Assembly: GCA_900708905.1 (NCBI GenBank)
Contig: CAADRB010000021.1
Span: 2,057,898 to 2,121,897, forward strand
DNA length: 64,000 nt
Direction: 5' to 3'
Source of the DNA: Hymenolepis diminuta
Taxonomy: Eukaryota > Platyhelminthes > Cestoda > Cyclophyllidea > Hymenolepididae
How positions within the stretch are numbered: position 1 is the first letter of the stretch; every line of letters starts with the position of its first letter. The notes beneath the pieces were generated by a model that worked only from the letters and a program-made list of their open reading frames with translations, made no database searches and was not told the DNA's origin. A program made the translations under genes and the position numbers. Positions 25,101 to 35,517 of the stretch are shown here, in pieces.

Positions 25101-26909
25101 TATTAAATTTTCACATTCTCAGGGTGGATATTATATCCTTACGCTGTTTGACACCTACGGTGCACCATTCTCAATCCTTTTCATCGTATTCTGCGAATCT
25201 GTGGCTTTATGTTGGTGTTATGGTAAGAAAATATCATAATTTACAGAGATTCTTCATAGGGGTTGGCAGATTTTCACGAGATGTCGAATCGATGCTTGGT
25301 TTCAAACCCGGTTGGTTTTGGAGGATCTGTTGGACCGCTATCAGTCCAGTTTTCATGCTTGTAAGTGGAACATTAATGCACGAACTTCTTTAAAATATTC
25401 TTGATTCCCGAATCCTTTATTCTACCATATTTTAGAGTATCTTCATATTGAATATTGTATCCTTTGTGCCTCCGGATATCTCAGTTATGGGAGATACCAT
25501 TAAAGCGGAAACTTGGGTTCAGATTATCTCCTGGCTTTTGGTCTTCTCATCTCTCATACCCATACCGGTTTGCGCCACCATCATGTTCATCAGATCTCAC
25601 GGAACCTTCACAGAGGTGGGCAAATGACTGTAATAGTATATGTTTAGTTCTAGCTGCTGTGATCTAGATGCCAACTAGATATTACTAGACTACAGTTGTT
25701 TCAGATTGGAGAAAAGGAAAGACGAAATTGTAGTTATTCCAGACACTTTATCCTGATTAATTCAAGGTTATTTATTGGACTAAAGGTTTCTTCAACTAAT
25801 TGGCAGTTGAAGGTTAACCCTCCACTGGATAGAGGAGAGATTTGTTCACATTCACTGTCAGGATGTCAGGAGTCAATTCAGTCCGCTGAAGAACCACCTG
25901 CAGGATTTGAAATGTTCATTCTGAGAGAATGCATAGACACTGTCGTATTGAGAAATCTTTTCTCTGTTGTTAACATTATTTCGCTTTCCTATTACAAATA
26001 TTTTCACAAACCACGAAGAATTAATTCTCTATCTTGAAATTCAAATGATTTTATAAATAGTTTGTTTTTCTTTTACAAAGGTTAAGCATAAGAACCCTTA
26101 CATTATGTTTCATTTGGCGTTGGAATAATGCCTAAGTATTCACCTGCAGTTTCTTTATGTGCTCGAGATTCCATTACAGATCCTGTGGTCATGAATTTTG
26201 ATGACACTTCTGGAGGGTCTTTGTGTCAGTCTACGAACGAGCTTTTGAACTTAATACTATGCCAGTTACTTGGTGTGCTCTTTATAATGTGGCAGGAATA
26301 CATATACGTGGTTAGGGCAATGGAGGTGTCTACATCGTCAATAAGTTAGTAAGTTAGTGGGTAGAGATGACAATGTGGAGTAGGTACACAAAGTCAAACT
26401 ATGAAAATAGATCGATAATCAACTTAGGGGATACAGAGACACAAGTTAACTTTATATATATTCTACATATAATTAATATTTAAGGGAATCATTTCTATTG
26501 GGTTTATTTTTTTATTCTTTACTTTTTAATCTTTTAACGTTGAGTCAAAATTTATGGTAGAAAGTGATTGTATTGCTTCAGACAGACTTTGCGACGAGCA
26601 TAATGAAAATTAAAAACACTCAAGATGCTATATTGAGCCGTAAGTAGGAAAAATAACCTTTATTTTTGTAATAATTTCGTGCAAATTCAATTTCACTCAT
26701 TATTTCCATTTTAGCGGTTGAAGGCCTTGTTCACTCCTGGAGTTCGACCTTCGTTCTCTGACTTTCATGTTCATCCAAATAGTATCAAAAACCAAGACAA
26801 GCTCGAAGCAACGAAAGAAGAACAAAATACGGTTGAGGGGATGACAGAATTAAAACAAAGTAATGAAAAGGATATGACTCATCCAACGGATGAAGTATTT
26901 GACCATTAA
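16107..26909 (+). CDS. SLC6A4: Sodium-dependent serotonin transporter (SLC6 family), 13 exons, complete
   Basis: This SLC6 carrier would take serotonin back into cells, driven by sodium and chloride, at the plasma membrane. Exons: 16107-16431, 17654-17788, 20283-20556, 22580-22718, 23808-23942, 24100-24203, 24552-24676, 24747-24859, 24922-25050, 25123-25222, 25260-25360, 25436-25615 and 26715-26909. They join in frame to 684 residues; all introns are GT-AG. The first ~80 residues are acidic and polar. TM1 follows with [21 protein letters not shown], then [17 protein letters not shown] in TM3, [15 protein letters not shown] in TM6 and [11 protein letters not shown] in TM8. Asp92 matches human SERT Asp98, the amine-binding acid that separates monoamine carriers from GABA/glycine carriers. 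Cys194 and Cys204 fit the EL2 disulfide, and NDS, NLT and NTT sequons lie in EL2. The AICIIA..YYNT block favours SERT over DAT/NET; substrate choice remains inference. Phe89, Thr166 and Trp168 replace human Tyr95, Ile172 and Ser174. The introns hold repeats. Confidence 0.93.
18165..18480 (+). repeat. Dispersed repeat shared with 42655-43075
   Basis: Both stretches share, in the same order, tttcagttgcttcccaca / tttcgattgcttcccaca, a caaaagtgc block, aaggtcgaatgg / aaggtcaaatgg, ggacgcagaatgatctttga / ggacgcagaacgacctttga, and a final acctaaaacaccaaag / acctaaaacgtcaaag. They are old copies of one family, here inside intron 2 of the transporter. No coding frame spans it. Confidence 0.6.
18870..19110 (+). 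repeat. Dispersed ~340-bp repeat, partial copy
   Basis: It carries the family blocks aaatttcatgaaccaagtcc, agattcatgagtgga and gatattcagagcttgctta, after a purine-rich 5' part. It lies in transporter intron 2, in the same orientation as the gene. Confidence 0.55.
21331..21633 (+). repeat. 302-bp young interspersed repeat, copy 2
   Basis: Near-identical partner of 13204-13505 in the same orientation, here inside intron 3 of the transporter gene. The flanking DNA on both sides is unrelated to that of copy 1, which points to insertion rather than a larger segmental duplication. A pyrimidine-rich stretch follows (tactcttccttcacttcctc, near 21660). It resembles weakly the stretch at 28100-28200, so a longer relative may exist there. 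Confidence 0.85.
21965..22135 (-). repeat. tRNA-derived SINE relic
   Basis: The plus strand shows the body motif gtaagaaactcgaattcttc and then the inverted head near gcaaacggacacgttaattcc. This is the same order as the copies at 36370 and 44030. It lies inside transporter intron 3. Confidence 0.45.
22935..23300 (-). repeat. tRNA-derived SINE relics, probably two in tandem
   Basis: The inverted head reads gatctcgcgacctctgact followed by tagcagacatgcacgttaac, which on the minus strand is an A-box-like and B-box-like pair. A second body begins at about 23040 with taggaaagtgttttccaaca and gtgagaaacttgaattctgc. It is followed near 23200-23265 by what may be a more decayed head. Both lie in transporter intron 4. 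Confidence 0.55.
25223..25259 (+). other. 37-bp intron inside the transporter gene
   Basis: The donor tatg|gtaaga and acceptor ttcatag|gggtt enclose only 37 bp. Splicing there gives [12 protein letters not shown], which aligns without gaps to the SERT segment before TM10. Using the internal ttacag instead would add residues with no family counterpart. Confidence 0.8.
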
Positions 26910-29352
26910 ATAACGCGTTTATTGCTTTCTTGAACACAAAATATGATTCTAACTTGAGAACGTAACTGCAATTCTTCCAGTCTATGATATTAATTACTTT
27001 TATGCATTTTCCCTCCTTCCTTCATCCTTCATTTTACTGATGTAGATGATATATGTTCTTCCTTGTTTTCCTTGCCAGAAATGTATTTCTTGATGTTAAT
27101 GCGTCACATGTTATTAGCAAATATAAAAGTCTCCCTAGTTTCCTTACATTAAAATTTCTTTTGTGGCACTGGACACCAATGACGACTGTAAAGAAAGTAA
27201 ACACAAGGTCATGCTTAAGGCAGATTAATCAAAATAACCCAAACGGTCTTTGGTTTGGCCAGTCTATCATGGACAAAATGCTCAATAAAGTCGATTTCCA
27301 TCACATTCAACCTCGAGGTAATTCGTGCAAAAACGAGGCTAAGCAACGTTGCAAATTGTCTGAGCATGTTTGTAGAAAAGAAGGTAATGCTTTTAACCTT
27401 CTAGTGAGATCACTGTTCCACATAGACAACAATTAAAAATGACTTCGAATGCCTGTAAATTCCGAAATCATATATTAAAATATCCACTCCAATTCTGACT
27501 GAATGCCAGTCCAGCTTAGAAGTATCTTCGAGAATCTCTAATTGACAAGTTAATCGAATTCCGAAAAAAAAGCAGAAAAGGTAGTAGCGGTGATTCTTCA
27601 AACTGATCTGAATTGAGAGCATGTAGAATTTCCTTATTCTCTCTCCAAAAACACTACATCCTAAAAAGCTGCATATTCTCTTGTCCACTTGGTATAATGT
27701 GTACTAGCTATTTATAAAATATGATTATTATTTTTCATGACGCATGAACAGTACAATGTCTGTTTTTTAATATTTTATGCTCATCTTTGATACACGTTAT
27801 TTTGTAAATTAATTGCTAGTGTTCTATTAGAAAGATAAGCCTGAAAGATGACTCTCTATGCATTTCCGGAATTACTTTTTATTCGCATTCTCTATGACAA
27901 TACTTCGGTTTTTCGCCCACGAAGTCGGAGTGACGTCTTTTATATCCCTATGACGCGTAACCCCTATCCGTTATGTCTAAACGTATCCATCGATATCTCC
28001 CTTTCTCTAACCATCTCGTTTAGCCTAAAAAGTACATCTGCCTCATGTTCTTGCACGTCCTTACTCAAGCTGTCTTTGTTTTCCACTCAAAAGAGAACGC
28101 ACGCATGTCTATTACCGGCTCCTACGCTTCCAGTTTATCTCCTTTCTTCCTCGGCACACTCCCCTCTCTGTCTATCTCCCTCTCTCACTCGCTTCAATCC
28201 TTGTTGTGGCTTCCTTGAGTAAATTTTTGGTCTATTCAACTCTTGGTGTTCTGTTCCGCAATTATTGTTAGCTCTTACTCAAACAACTACGAATTGGGGA
28301 CTGTTACTGCTGTTGTTATTTGTTAGCTGCACCCTACTTCCTTTGCGTCCCCAGACAGCTTGTTTTACTCAAAGTGCCATTGTCTCCAATATAAACAGCT
28401 CTGTCCTGTAACCACTGGCCGTTCTTCTGAAGTTCAAAAAACCACTGATCCACCTCAAATCCTTCTTCTGATTTGGGAAAGGTTATGGCGTTCTGCTAGC
28501 CTAACTCAGTCAGATCATAAAAGTAGGTTTATTTGAGATTATCGCTGCTTTAAATCTATATGGATATGGATAGCAGAAGTTATCGTTAGAAAACAGTTTA
28601 CAGCACTCATTTTTGTGCTGAATTTCACGAAAGATTTATTTACAATACTATATACGCACCAATACCCAAAATAATAAATTGAATAAATTATCTGCATAAC
28701 TGATAATATTTTAATTGTTATATGACTTTACAAATTAGGAAGGAGGAAGCATTTGAAAAACATGAGGTAACTGAAAGAGGGGTAGTTTGATTCAGAGAAT
28801 TAGGAGAAGCCTAGTTCGTTGGGGAAAAAGAGGCCTTTGGATTCGTTACATCAATCTTCCATTACGTTCTCAGCTTGCTTTCATTTACAAAGAATAGGGT
28901 AGCCGGAGGTTTATACATGTAAATTTTCCTTGATAGTCAATATATCAGGGAAAAGATTTCACCTCATTTCTCTCTCTCCGAACAACTAGTTGGCATTAGC
29001 CTGAAGTTGCTTTTACCAACTCTTTGAGCGTAAGAATTTAGTGCTACTCATTTCAAGTAGATGGGATTTTAATAGTATCTTACCTAATACATCTTTTGCA
29101 TTTATATTTAGCCTCCTCTCATTATAGGTCCAACATCAAGCACCCACTGCAAAGAACAATAAATTCGCCTTCAGAGTTCATCGGCTAGAGATCACTGAGC
29201 TTAAGCGATGTAGATCAATCACAAAGTTCAACTTGTTTCTACAGTTAAGCTGGGCATGTGTCATAACTGTAGTTGTAGTTTTAAAATGTGTAACAGAAGT
29301 TCTGTCAATTTTCAAATTTGAATTAAAGAGAAAATTTTGTCAAAAAATACAT
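26910..29352. other. Intergenic region downstream of the transporter
   Basis: The first part is probably 3' UTR. A pyrimidine-rich stretch around 27900-28330 resembles parts of 19370-19690 weakly and may be an old repeat. The open frames at 27053-27436 and 27848-28222 have no recognisable domain; the second is low-complexity Ser/Leu/Thr. No gene is supported. Confidence 0.4.
27284..27289 (+). terminator. Candidate poly(A) signal of the transporter gene
   Basis: This AATAAA is the first one noticed after the stop codon at 26909 and would give a 3' UTR of about 400 nt. Position and hexamer are the only evidence. Confidence 0.3.
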
Positions 29353-30487
29353 CTATTTGGTGTTCAACATAGTCACCATTTTATTAATTTCATCTTCCCA
29401 TCTTGCCATAAGCTTTCTCATTCCTTCATCATAGCATTTAGCCAGTTTGGACTCAAAAGAGGAACTGATTTCATTTCGATCTCTCCTCTTAAAGTAAACA
29501 TTTGTCCCATTTAATGAATCTGTAAGCTCCTGAAAAGATGAAAATCGGTTGGTGTAAGATCGGGAGAAGGTGGTGGGTGATGCATGACTTCCCAGACAAA
29601 TTCTTCAACGAGGTTTTTGGTTGCTCTTAAAGTGTGGGGTCTGGCATTGTCATGGTGCAGAATCACTCCTCTTCGATTGATCAAAGAAGGCCGTTTTCTC
29701 TGCCTTCCGTCAACTGCTTTCAAACGCCTTAACTGCTGCCAGTAAACTTCAGATGTTATTGTTTGATTGTCACTCATTAGTTCATAATGAACAATTCCCT
29801 CCAAATCCCACCATGCACACAAAAGAATTTGTTTTGGGTGCAGTCCCGAATTGTCTCAGTTGTGGAATTGGCTTTGAACCACTGTCTTGACTTAGCCACT
29901 GTCTTTTGCGCTTAACATTATTGTAAAAGATCCTCCTCTCGTCACTGTCAGTTATGATTCGGTTTAAAAAAGGTGCCTGAAGTTCACGAGAACACAGTGA
30001 AATACAATAGATCACACGCTGTTGCTTGTTGATTTCTGACAAATCGTGNNNNNNNNNNNNNNNNNNNNNNNNNNNNNNNNNNNNNNNNNNNNNNNNNNTG
30101 TTGCTTGTTGATTTCTGACAAATCGTGTGAATGGAGCCCATTTCCCAGCCTTTGAGACTTTTCCAGCCAAGTCTTTTCATTTCCCTATATATGGTCATAT
30201 GATGGCTTGCGTGAAAGGTTTTGCTCAATTCTCTAGCAGTAGGTTGGATTTTCATCAATGGCAACTTGCAATTGCTCAGAATGGAGTTTTATGAGCATTC
30301 TGCTCTCGGTTCGTCTTTCAGGCTGAAGTCATACCTTTTGAAATGTGAAAACCACTTTCTGAAGGTCTTTTCATTCACAACATCATTTGCATGTTTTTGA
30401 GTGTTTTGCTGCTGAGCATGGCATATTTCCTTGATGAAATCGAAACAGTAAAATATGCCTGATATGGTCTTTATTTGGAGTGTACAT
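29353..30487 (-). pseudogene. Mariner transposase, nearly full length, frame-broken
   Basis: This is a cut-and-paste DNA transposase relic. From the minus-strand ATG at 30487-30485 the order is: a helix-turn-helix start (TPNKDHIRHILLF), NEKTFRKWFSHFKR and SLKDEP. Then come RELSKTF, HDLSEINKQQR, a first catalytic Asp region (ITDSDERRIFYNNVKRKRQW), HHDNARPHT and SPDLTPTDFHLF. Exactly 34 residues separate the second and third catalytic Asp, the DD34D mark of mariner. The C-terminus (MARWEDEINKM) ends at the TAG at 29355-29353. Stops and several frameshifts, among them near 29520, 29820, 30130 and 30290, make it non-functional. The 50-N gap at 30049-30098 and a 29-bp repeat lie inside. Without the gap and one repeat the span is 1056 bp, 352 codons, the usual mariner length. 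Terminal inverted repeats were not identified. Confidence 0.88.
30049..30098. other. Assembly gap (50 N) flanked by identical 29-bp ends
   Basis: The 29 bases before the gap (30020-30048) and the 29 after it (30099-30127) are identical. This is what a scaffolder leaves when two overlapping contigs are not merged, so the gap probably represents no missing DNA. Confidence 0.9.
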
Positions 30488-32139
30488 TAGGGCTAAAAGT
30501 AGTTATTAATAACGATAATTATCACCCAATCTGAAAGAAGAAATAATATTTTATTAATTACCATAGATAAGCATACAACATTAACAAGCTAAATTGGAGT
30601 AATCGCGCCCTAAACACATAGCTCAAACATCGGACAGAACTTTTGTTACAACCTGATATTTCCATGGCTTCAAGAGCTAGCCACAACTATTTCAGTCAAG
30701 AAACCCTATTCCAATGCTTTGACACCTTCAGACAAATGTAGCTTAGGTGCCACAGCAGCCTGTTTTACTGTGTCTTTGTTGTCCAGGAGATATGATTTGT
30801 GTATATAGAATGGTTTTAGTTGCACACTTCCTTGTTTTACTGAGATTTGTCGGTAATAAGTAGGTTATTCAGTGACATTGGAAATGATTTTCTTCCGTGT
30901 AAGCCACTGGATTTTAATCCTCATTTTGTTTAAATCGTTAGTGTTATTAAAGCCGTTGTTAACTACACCTATACTGGGAGCGTTAATATGAATTTACAAA
31001 TTGTGACGAGAGCTTATCTGATAAGTCACAATTGGCAAAACCCTGTTAATTGATTGATGCATATATTTTTTGCTTGGCAGGTTAAAGTCTATTGTGTTCA
31101 AACTGAAAAAATTAAGAAAAGTAATGAATTTCAGAGAATTTTTTCTTCATTTCATTGCAGGGTAAATGATTCAAATGTATCTGAAGTTTGACTTGCAACA
31201 AATGTCACTGGAAATCAGAAATTGATGAGTTCATATGCTCTTATTATGGGGTTATATTTTTAGATCTTTACCGATGCCAAATTGGTGAAAAAAAACAAAA
31301 ATTTACCTGGAATGCAAAAGCTACCTGGCTCTCCTTAAATGTTATCAATACCTTTGAGCAATAGCATTTGAACAAACTCGCCTAGAACAATAGGAAGAAC
31401 AGAAAGCCCGCATCAAGGCTTTTATGGCCTTCTTTCAATCCCGGGTATCTCTGAAATGACTAACATCTCCACTGACTACTCTATGAATTTTGATGAGCTT
31501 GCTCCATCCAAAGAATACCGCCAACTACCTGTGAAAAAATGGAAAGAAGCAGCTAATGAGCAAGTCTACTACATTAGGCATACTCTATGATGGCTCTCTT
31601 CTAGGGCCGTTTAATTTGTAGGAAGACTGAAGTTAATTCCTTTTTTAAAGAACAACTCATTTTTGGACATAACCTCGGATTACAATCTTACTGTGTTATT
31701 ATTTGTTCCCTGCTTCATATTATTACTTCTACTCGTGGTAGGCTAATTTTTCTCCCTTGGAAAGTAACTGAACTTGGGTAATAGTAAAGTACACCAACAA
31801 TGGATTTGGGGAGGGGCGAGGACTACTAGAAAGGGAAAATGAAGTATCCGTTGACGGGTTGGTTAATTTAGGGAGTTGATCATATAATTTCAAATTATTT
31901 TTCCTCATGTTTGAAAATTCTTCTCTTTCAAGATTTCAAAAACGTCCTATGAATGTCAACTTATCAACCAATAATTACATCATCGATATTCTAGAACCCA
32001 GTAGTTTTGATAGTGAAGTGTCTTATCAGTATTCGAAATCAATAAACTGCGGTATAGTTTTATTTCAAGGCATGTTTATTACTTTCTTTACTGTTAATTA
32101 ATTTTTTCATTGATCACAACCACTCGCTTCACTTTTTAG
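30488..32139. other. Intergenic region between the mariner and the kelch relic
   Basis: No gene supported. Short coding-like scraps occur near 31380-31440 (EEQKARIKAFMAFFQSR) and 31458-31590 (44 codons), but the frame changes between them and no family was recognised. They may be fragments of a decayed gene. Confidence 0.35.
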
Positions 32140-33224
32140 GAACAGATAAAGCTGTTTTCGTGGGCGGCAATGATGAAGTTGTAAATCTGTCTAAATGTGT
32201 CAGATGTACGCATCCTGTCACGGGCTTCATCTCAAATCTGTCCGAGATAAACCGTTTTGTGTAGCGAATAAAATCGGAATTTTCGTCTTCGGTGGCTGCG
32301 GAGACGGGAGACTGTTACTTACCAGTGAATATTACAATAGAGAATTTAATAGGTAAATAATTAAAATTTGTATACATTTTAATTTATGGCTTAATGGAAG
32401 TTCATAGGTCTTATTGGAAATTCAATTTAGGCTTAAGAATTCGCGCGTAGCTTCTTAAACCCCTAGGCACTCCATTATAGAACCTGTGTGGTTTTTTATT
32501 TATTTATTTACTTCTGTAATGATCCCTCTCAATCTCTATATTCGAAAAAGGGGGTTCCGAACTTCACAATGCTCCGATAACTTGGCAAGCTCACGAATGT
32601 TTAAACGAAGTTATTTTTCACTCTACGCGAATTTTTCGCAAACTAACTTCTTACCAGGTAAGTGTGAAACGAAGGGATGAAAGCCGATTTGAACAAGGGA
32701 ATAGAGTTTAGACTTATTCCACTGAGTTTGCGTTTCATCAGATCCGTCGCTTCCCACTTAATGCGTATAGTTCACTGAGTCACGTTCTGATATTCCAGAT
32801 TTCATATTTCTCAACTTGACTCCTATCCTTCTGCGATATTCGGAGCCTATTAGTCAGTTGAAAAATGAGAGATTGGTCATGCCACCTCTATAAAATATCT
32901 CTTCTAATAAGTAATTGAGCTAAGAAAATTTACATAACTTTTCGGATGGCTTCTATTACCTCCAATGATCAATGAAAGATGAAACGGCCCCTCGGTATCT
33001 GTTAATGAGAGCGAGATTCTCATATTAGGTGGATCTGGGATCGAAGGTCAAATACTTATTACCGCATAAATTCTAATTCAGGGTTCAAATGAAGTGAGAG
33101 CCATATGGAAATGGGGACTCATTGGTCCCATGCTCAGGAAACGGATGGTACCTCTCGCAACTTGCTTCCGTGGAATGGTCTATGTGATTTAATATGGTCG
33201 CAGCGTCGACAATATGGAAATCCT
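32140..33224 (+). pseudogene. Broken kelch-repeat gene fragment
   Basis: Two pieces translate into kelch beta-propeller blades. The first (32140-32352) is bounded by an acceptor (actttttag) and a donor (ag|gtaaat). It holds KAVFVGGNDE and HPVTGFISNLSEIN, then after a frameshift KIGIFVFGGCGDGR and EYYNREFNR. The second (about 32946-33224) holds LLPPM, SVNESEILILGGSG, then IWKWGLIGPMLRKRM, TCFRGMVYVI and SVDNMEIL. Double-Gly strands, a Tyr and Trp near the blade ends, and the blade order fit KLHL-type proteins. At least three in-frame stops and a frameshift rule out a product. Splice-like borders on the first piece suggest a decayed intron-containing copy rather than a retrocopy. No BTB or BACK part was found upstream. 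Confidence 0.68.
32760..32900 (+). repeat. Dispersed ~340-bp repeat, 3' fragment
   Basis: The blocks atttcatatttctcaact, gatattcggagcctattagt, cagttg and gagattggtcatgccacctc match the 3' half of the family. It lies between the two kelch pieces, so it inserted into that gene or its intron. Confidence 0.5.
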
Positions 33225-35517
33225 TAATTAATCATCTCGTTGTAGTCGATAGTGGTCAAGTCTTCTGTTGACCTTGAGATATTGATTGAATGATTACATT
33301 CACTGATTGATCCTATCTGGGCTGGCGTGCATAGGTGTTAATACACGGTGCTTCCCCAAATATTTCGTCTTTTCCTAAATACGTCAGTAAGATGAAATTG
33401 AGAGAATTGAGATTTTACAACTATCCCGGTTGTTAAAACTTGTTAAAAAGTGCCAAAATGCAGGGTCGTTGCCCTGCATAATTTTGGTAAAAAGCCTACT
33501 ATTACAGTAATCCCTTTGTTATTGAGTTCTGAGACCTGTTGCTGTATTGGGAGGCTAATAAGGTTATAACAGTTATAAATTTGAGAAAACATTCATCCTT
33601 ATCATTGATCTGTTTTAAAAAACAATGATTCTATCCACTCCTTTGCCAACACGTAGTTGGAGTCCTGTACAATTTAGGTATGAATTTGGGGGACAGAATC
33701 TGCTGGATATACAGCGATAATAATTTTAAACACATGTCAATTATATTGTTGTAGAACCCTTATTTCGTGCGTAATATTATTTTCGGAAACACTGTGAAAT
33801 TATATTAAATAGAAATAACTGATAGAATACTCGATTGAGCTTACCTTCCATCACAGTGGGAAAATTGAAAATCCACTGAATCCGCTAAATTTAAATTTTG
33901 ATTTACTTTGTTTATTTCAGTAATATTATTGTACCTGAATAACAAATTTTGTTCCTAATGGCAGGAAAAAGTAAAATAATATACTTAGTTGTTGAGGAGA
34001 AAAGTAGAAATAGATAATAAAGACAGTTGAAAACTGATTCCATTAGTTACAATAGAAACGTGCAATTAAATCGCTGATTTTCAAAAATATATATCTTTCA
34101 TTTGTAAATTTTATTTGTCTGCTGTGGTTCACATGTTTTTAACAATGTAATCACAAAACCAAAAATGTTTATTTGGCAGTGATTGATTGATTGATTCACA
34201 CATTTTTATCGATTATAATATGTTAAATGTGCTTGCTTTCAATTTAACTTTTTAAAAAATAATATTTTAGTATTTTAAAAATCGCCACGTTGTAAAACTT
34301 CTTTTGCAAGAATGACCGGATGTCGACAGTTGTAATTAAATTTCGCAGAGTTTATGCTCTGTCTCTGTAGGAGTAATTCTCACAAATGATCCCCAAAATA
34401 TCCATCGGTATAATCAACATGAGTTGTTGCACGCTACAGCCAACAGCATGACAACTAGTTTGGACAAAATCGTTATCAGTTGGTTGGCATTCAAAAGGTG
34501 ATCATATGAAAACGGAAAACAATCCCTTAGTCTTCGGTAAATTAATGAAATTGTAGGGAGAAAATGGACTTTTTTTCTCTTTATCTCCGCATATGAATCA
34601 AAAGCAACCAATGTAAACCTTAAGTGAATATCGATCCCATCAGAAGGAACTAGGCTTGTTTAAGACTACAAGAACAATAAAACATTCTCGATGATTTAAA
34701 AAAGTACAAATCAAGGAGAAATGATGTTTTTGGAATACACATTGGTTGATACTGAAGGTAAAACTGATCTGTGGCAATTAACAACATTATTTGGCTGACA
34801 TTACTACATTATTATTCCCCATAAATCTAAAAAATTGATATATGTGTATTTAAAATGTATTTCTATAGGCTTATACGTAAATCTACTCAAATTTTGTGGA
34901 TAATTAGGATTCACTAAACTCTCATAATCTTTTGACTGCACGCAGAGAAGCTTTTGAGCAGTGGCTTTTCAATTCATTCCTCGTACATCTATAAATCCGA
35001 AGTTATATGAAAGCAAGTATCAAAAACATGTTCAAACGTGTAAGGAAATCATTAATTAAATTTACGAATTATTTATCACATAAAGTAACAGGACATGGTT
35101 AATTTTGTCTTAACAGCAAAACCCAAAATTCAAACCCGAATAAAGTTACCTTTTACCGATTTTTATTAATAAATTGAAAACTGTTATTTATAGTTCATAA
35201 CCGATATTTCATAGTTTCCTGGTGATTTTGGGAGGACAAAAATGAATCAATATATGTAACTAGGACGCATATTTGATAACAGTAATAATAATAATGAAAT
35301 CAGTTATAATATTTTAATATCTCTGCAATAGATTAGTAAGGTATGAAATCGTAATGGTCTTATTACGAATTAAAATAACTTGTTTAACGACATGAACTTT
35401 CGTGTCCTATTAGCTAGATTTTGAGCGGTAGGCGAATTTCGCGGATTTCCGAACTTACAGTTTATCTGATTATCGCGCTGAATACGTGGCTTTTATTTGC
35501 CCGTATTTATTCTGAAA
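33225..35517. other. Intergenic region upstream of the first phosphatase gene
   Basis: AT-rich, with no coding stretch supported. A short GATT run occurs near 34185-34198. The frame on the minus strand at 34414-34611 has no recognisable domain. No promoter element could be called with confidence. Confidence 0.4.

Noticed and set aside
25696..26349. Two open frames inside transporter intron 12
   Set aside because: The exons at 25436-25615 and 26715-26909 join directly with a family-consistent junction (GTFTE then RLKALF), and neither frame fits the SLC6 protein or another known family.
27848..28222. 124-codon Ser/Leu/Thr-rich plus-strand frame
   Set aside because: It is a low-complexity pyrimidine-rich stretch and resembles weakly other repeat-like DNA at 19370-19690 and 21640-21720.
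31380..31590. Coding-like scraps (EEQKARIKAFMAFFQSR and a 44-codon frame)
   Set aside because: Stops and frame changes separate them, and no family could be named. They are noted only as possible gene debris.
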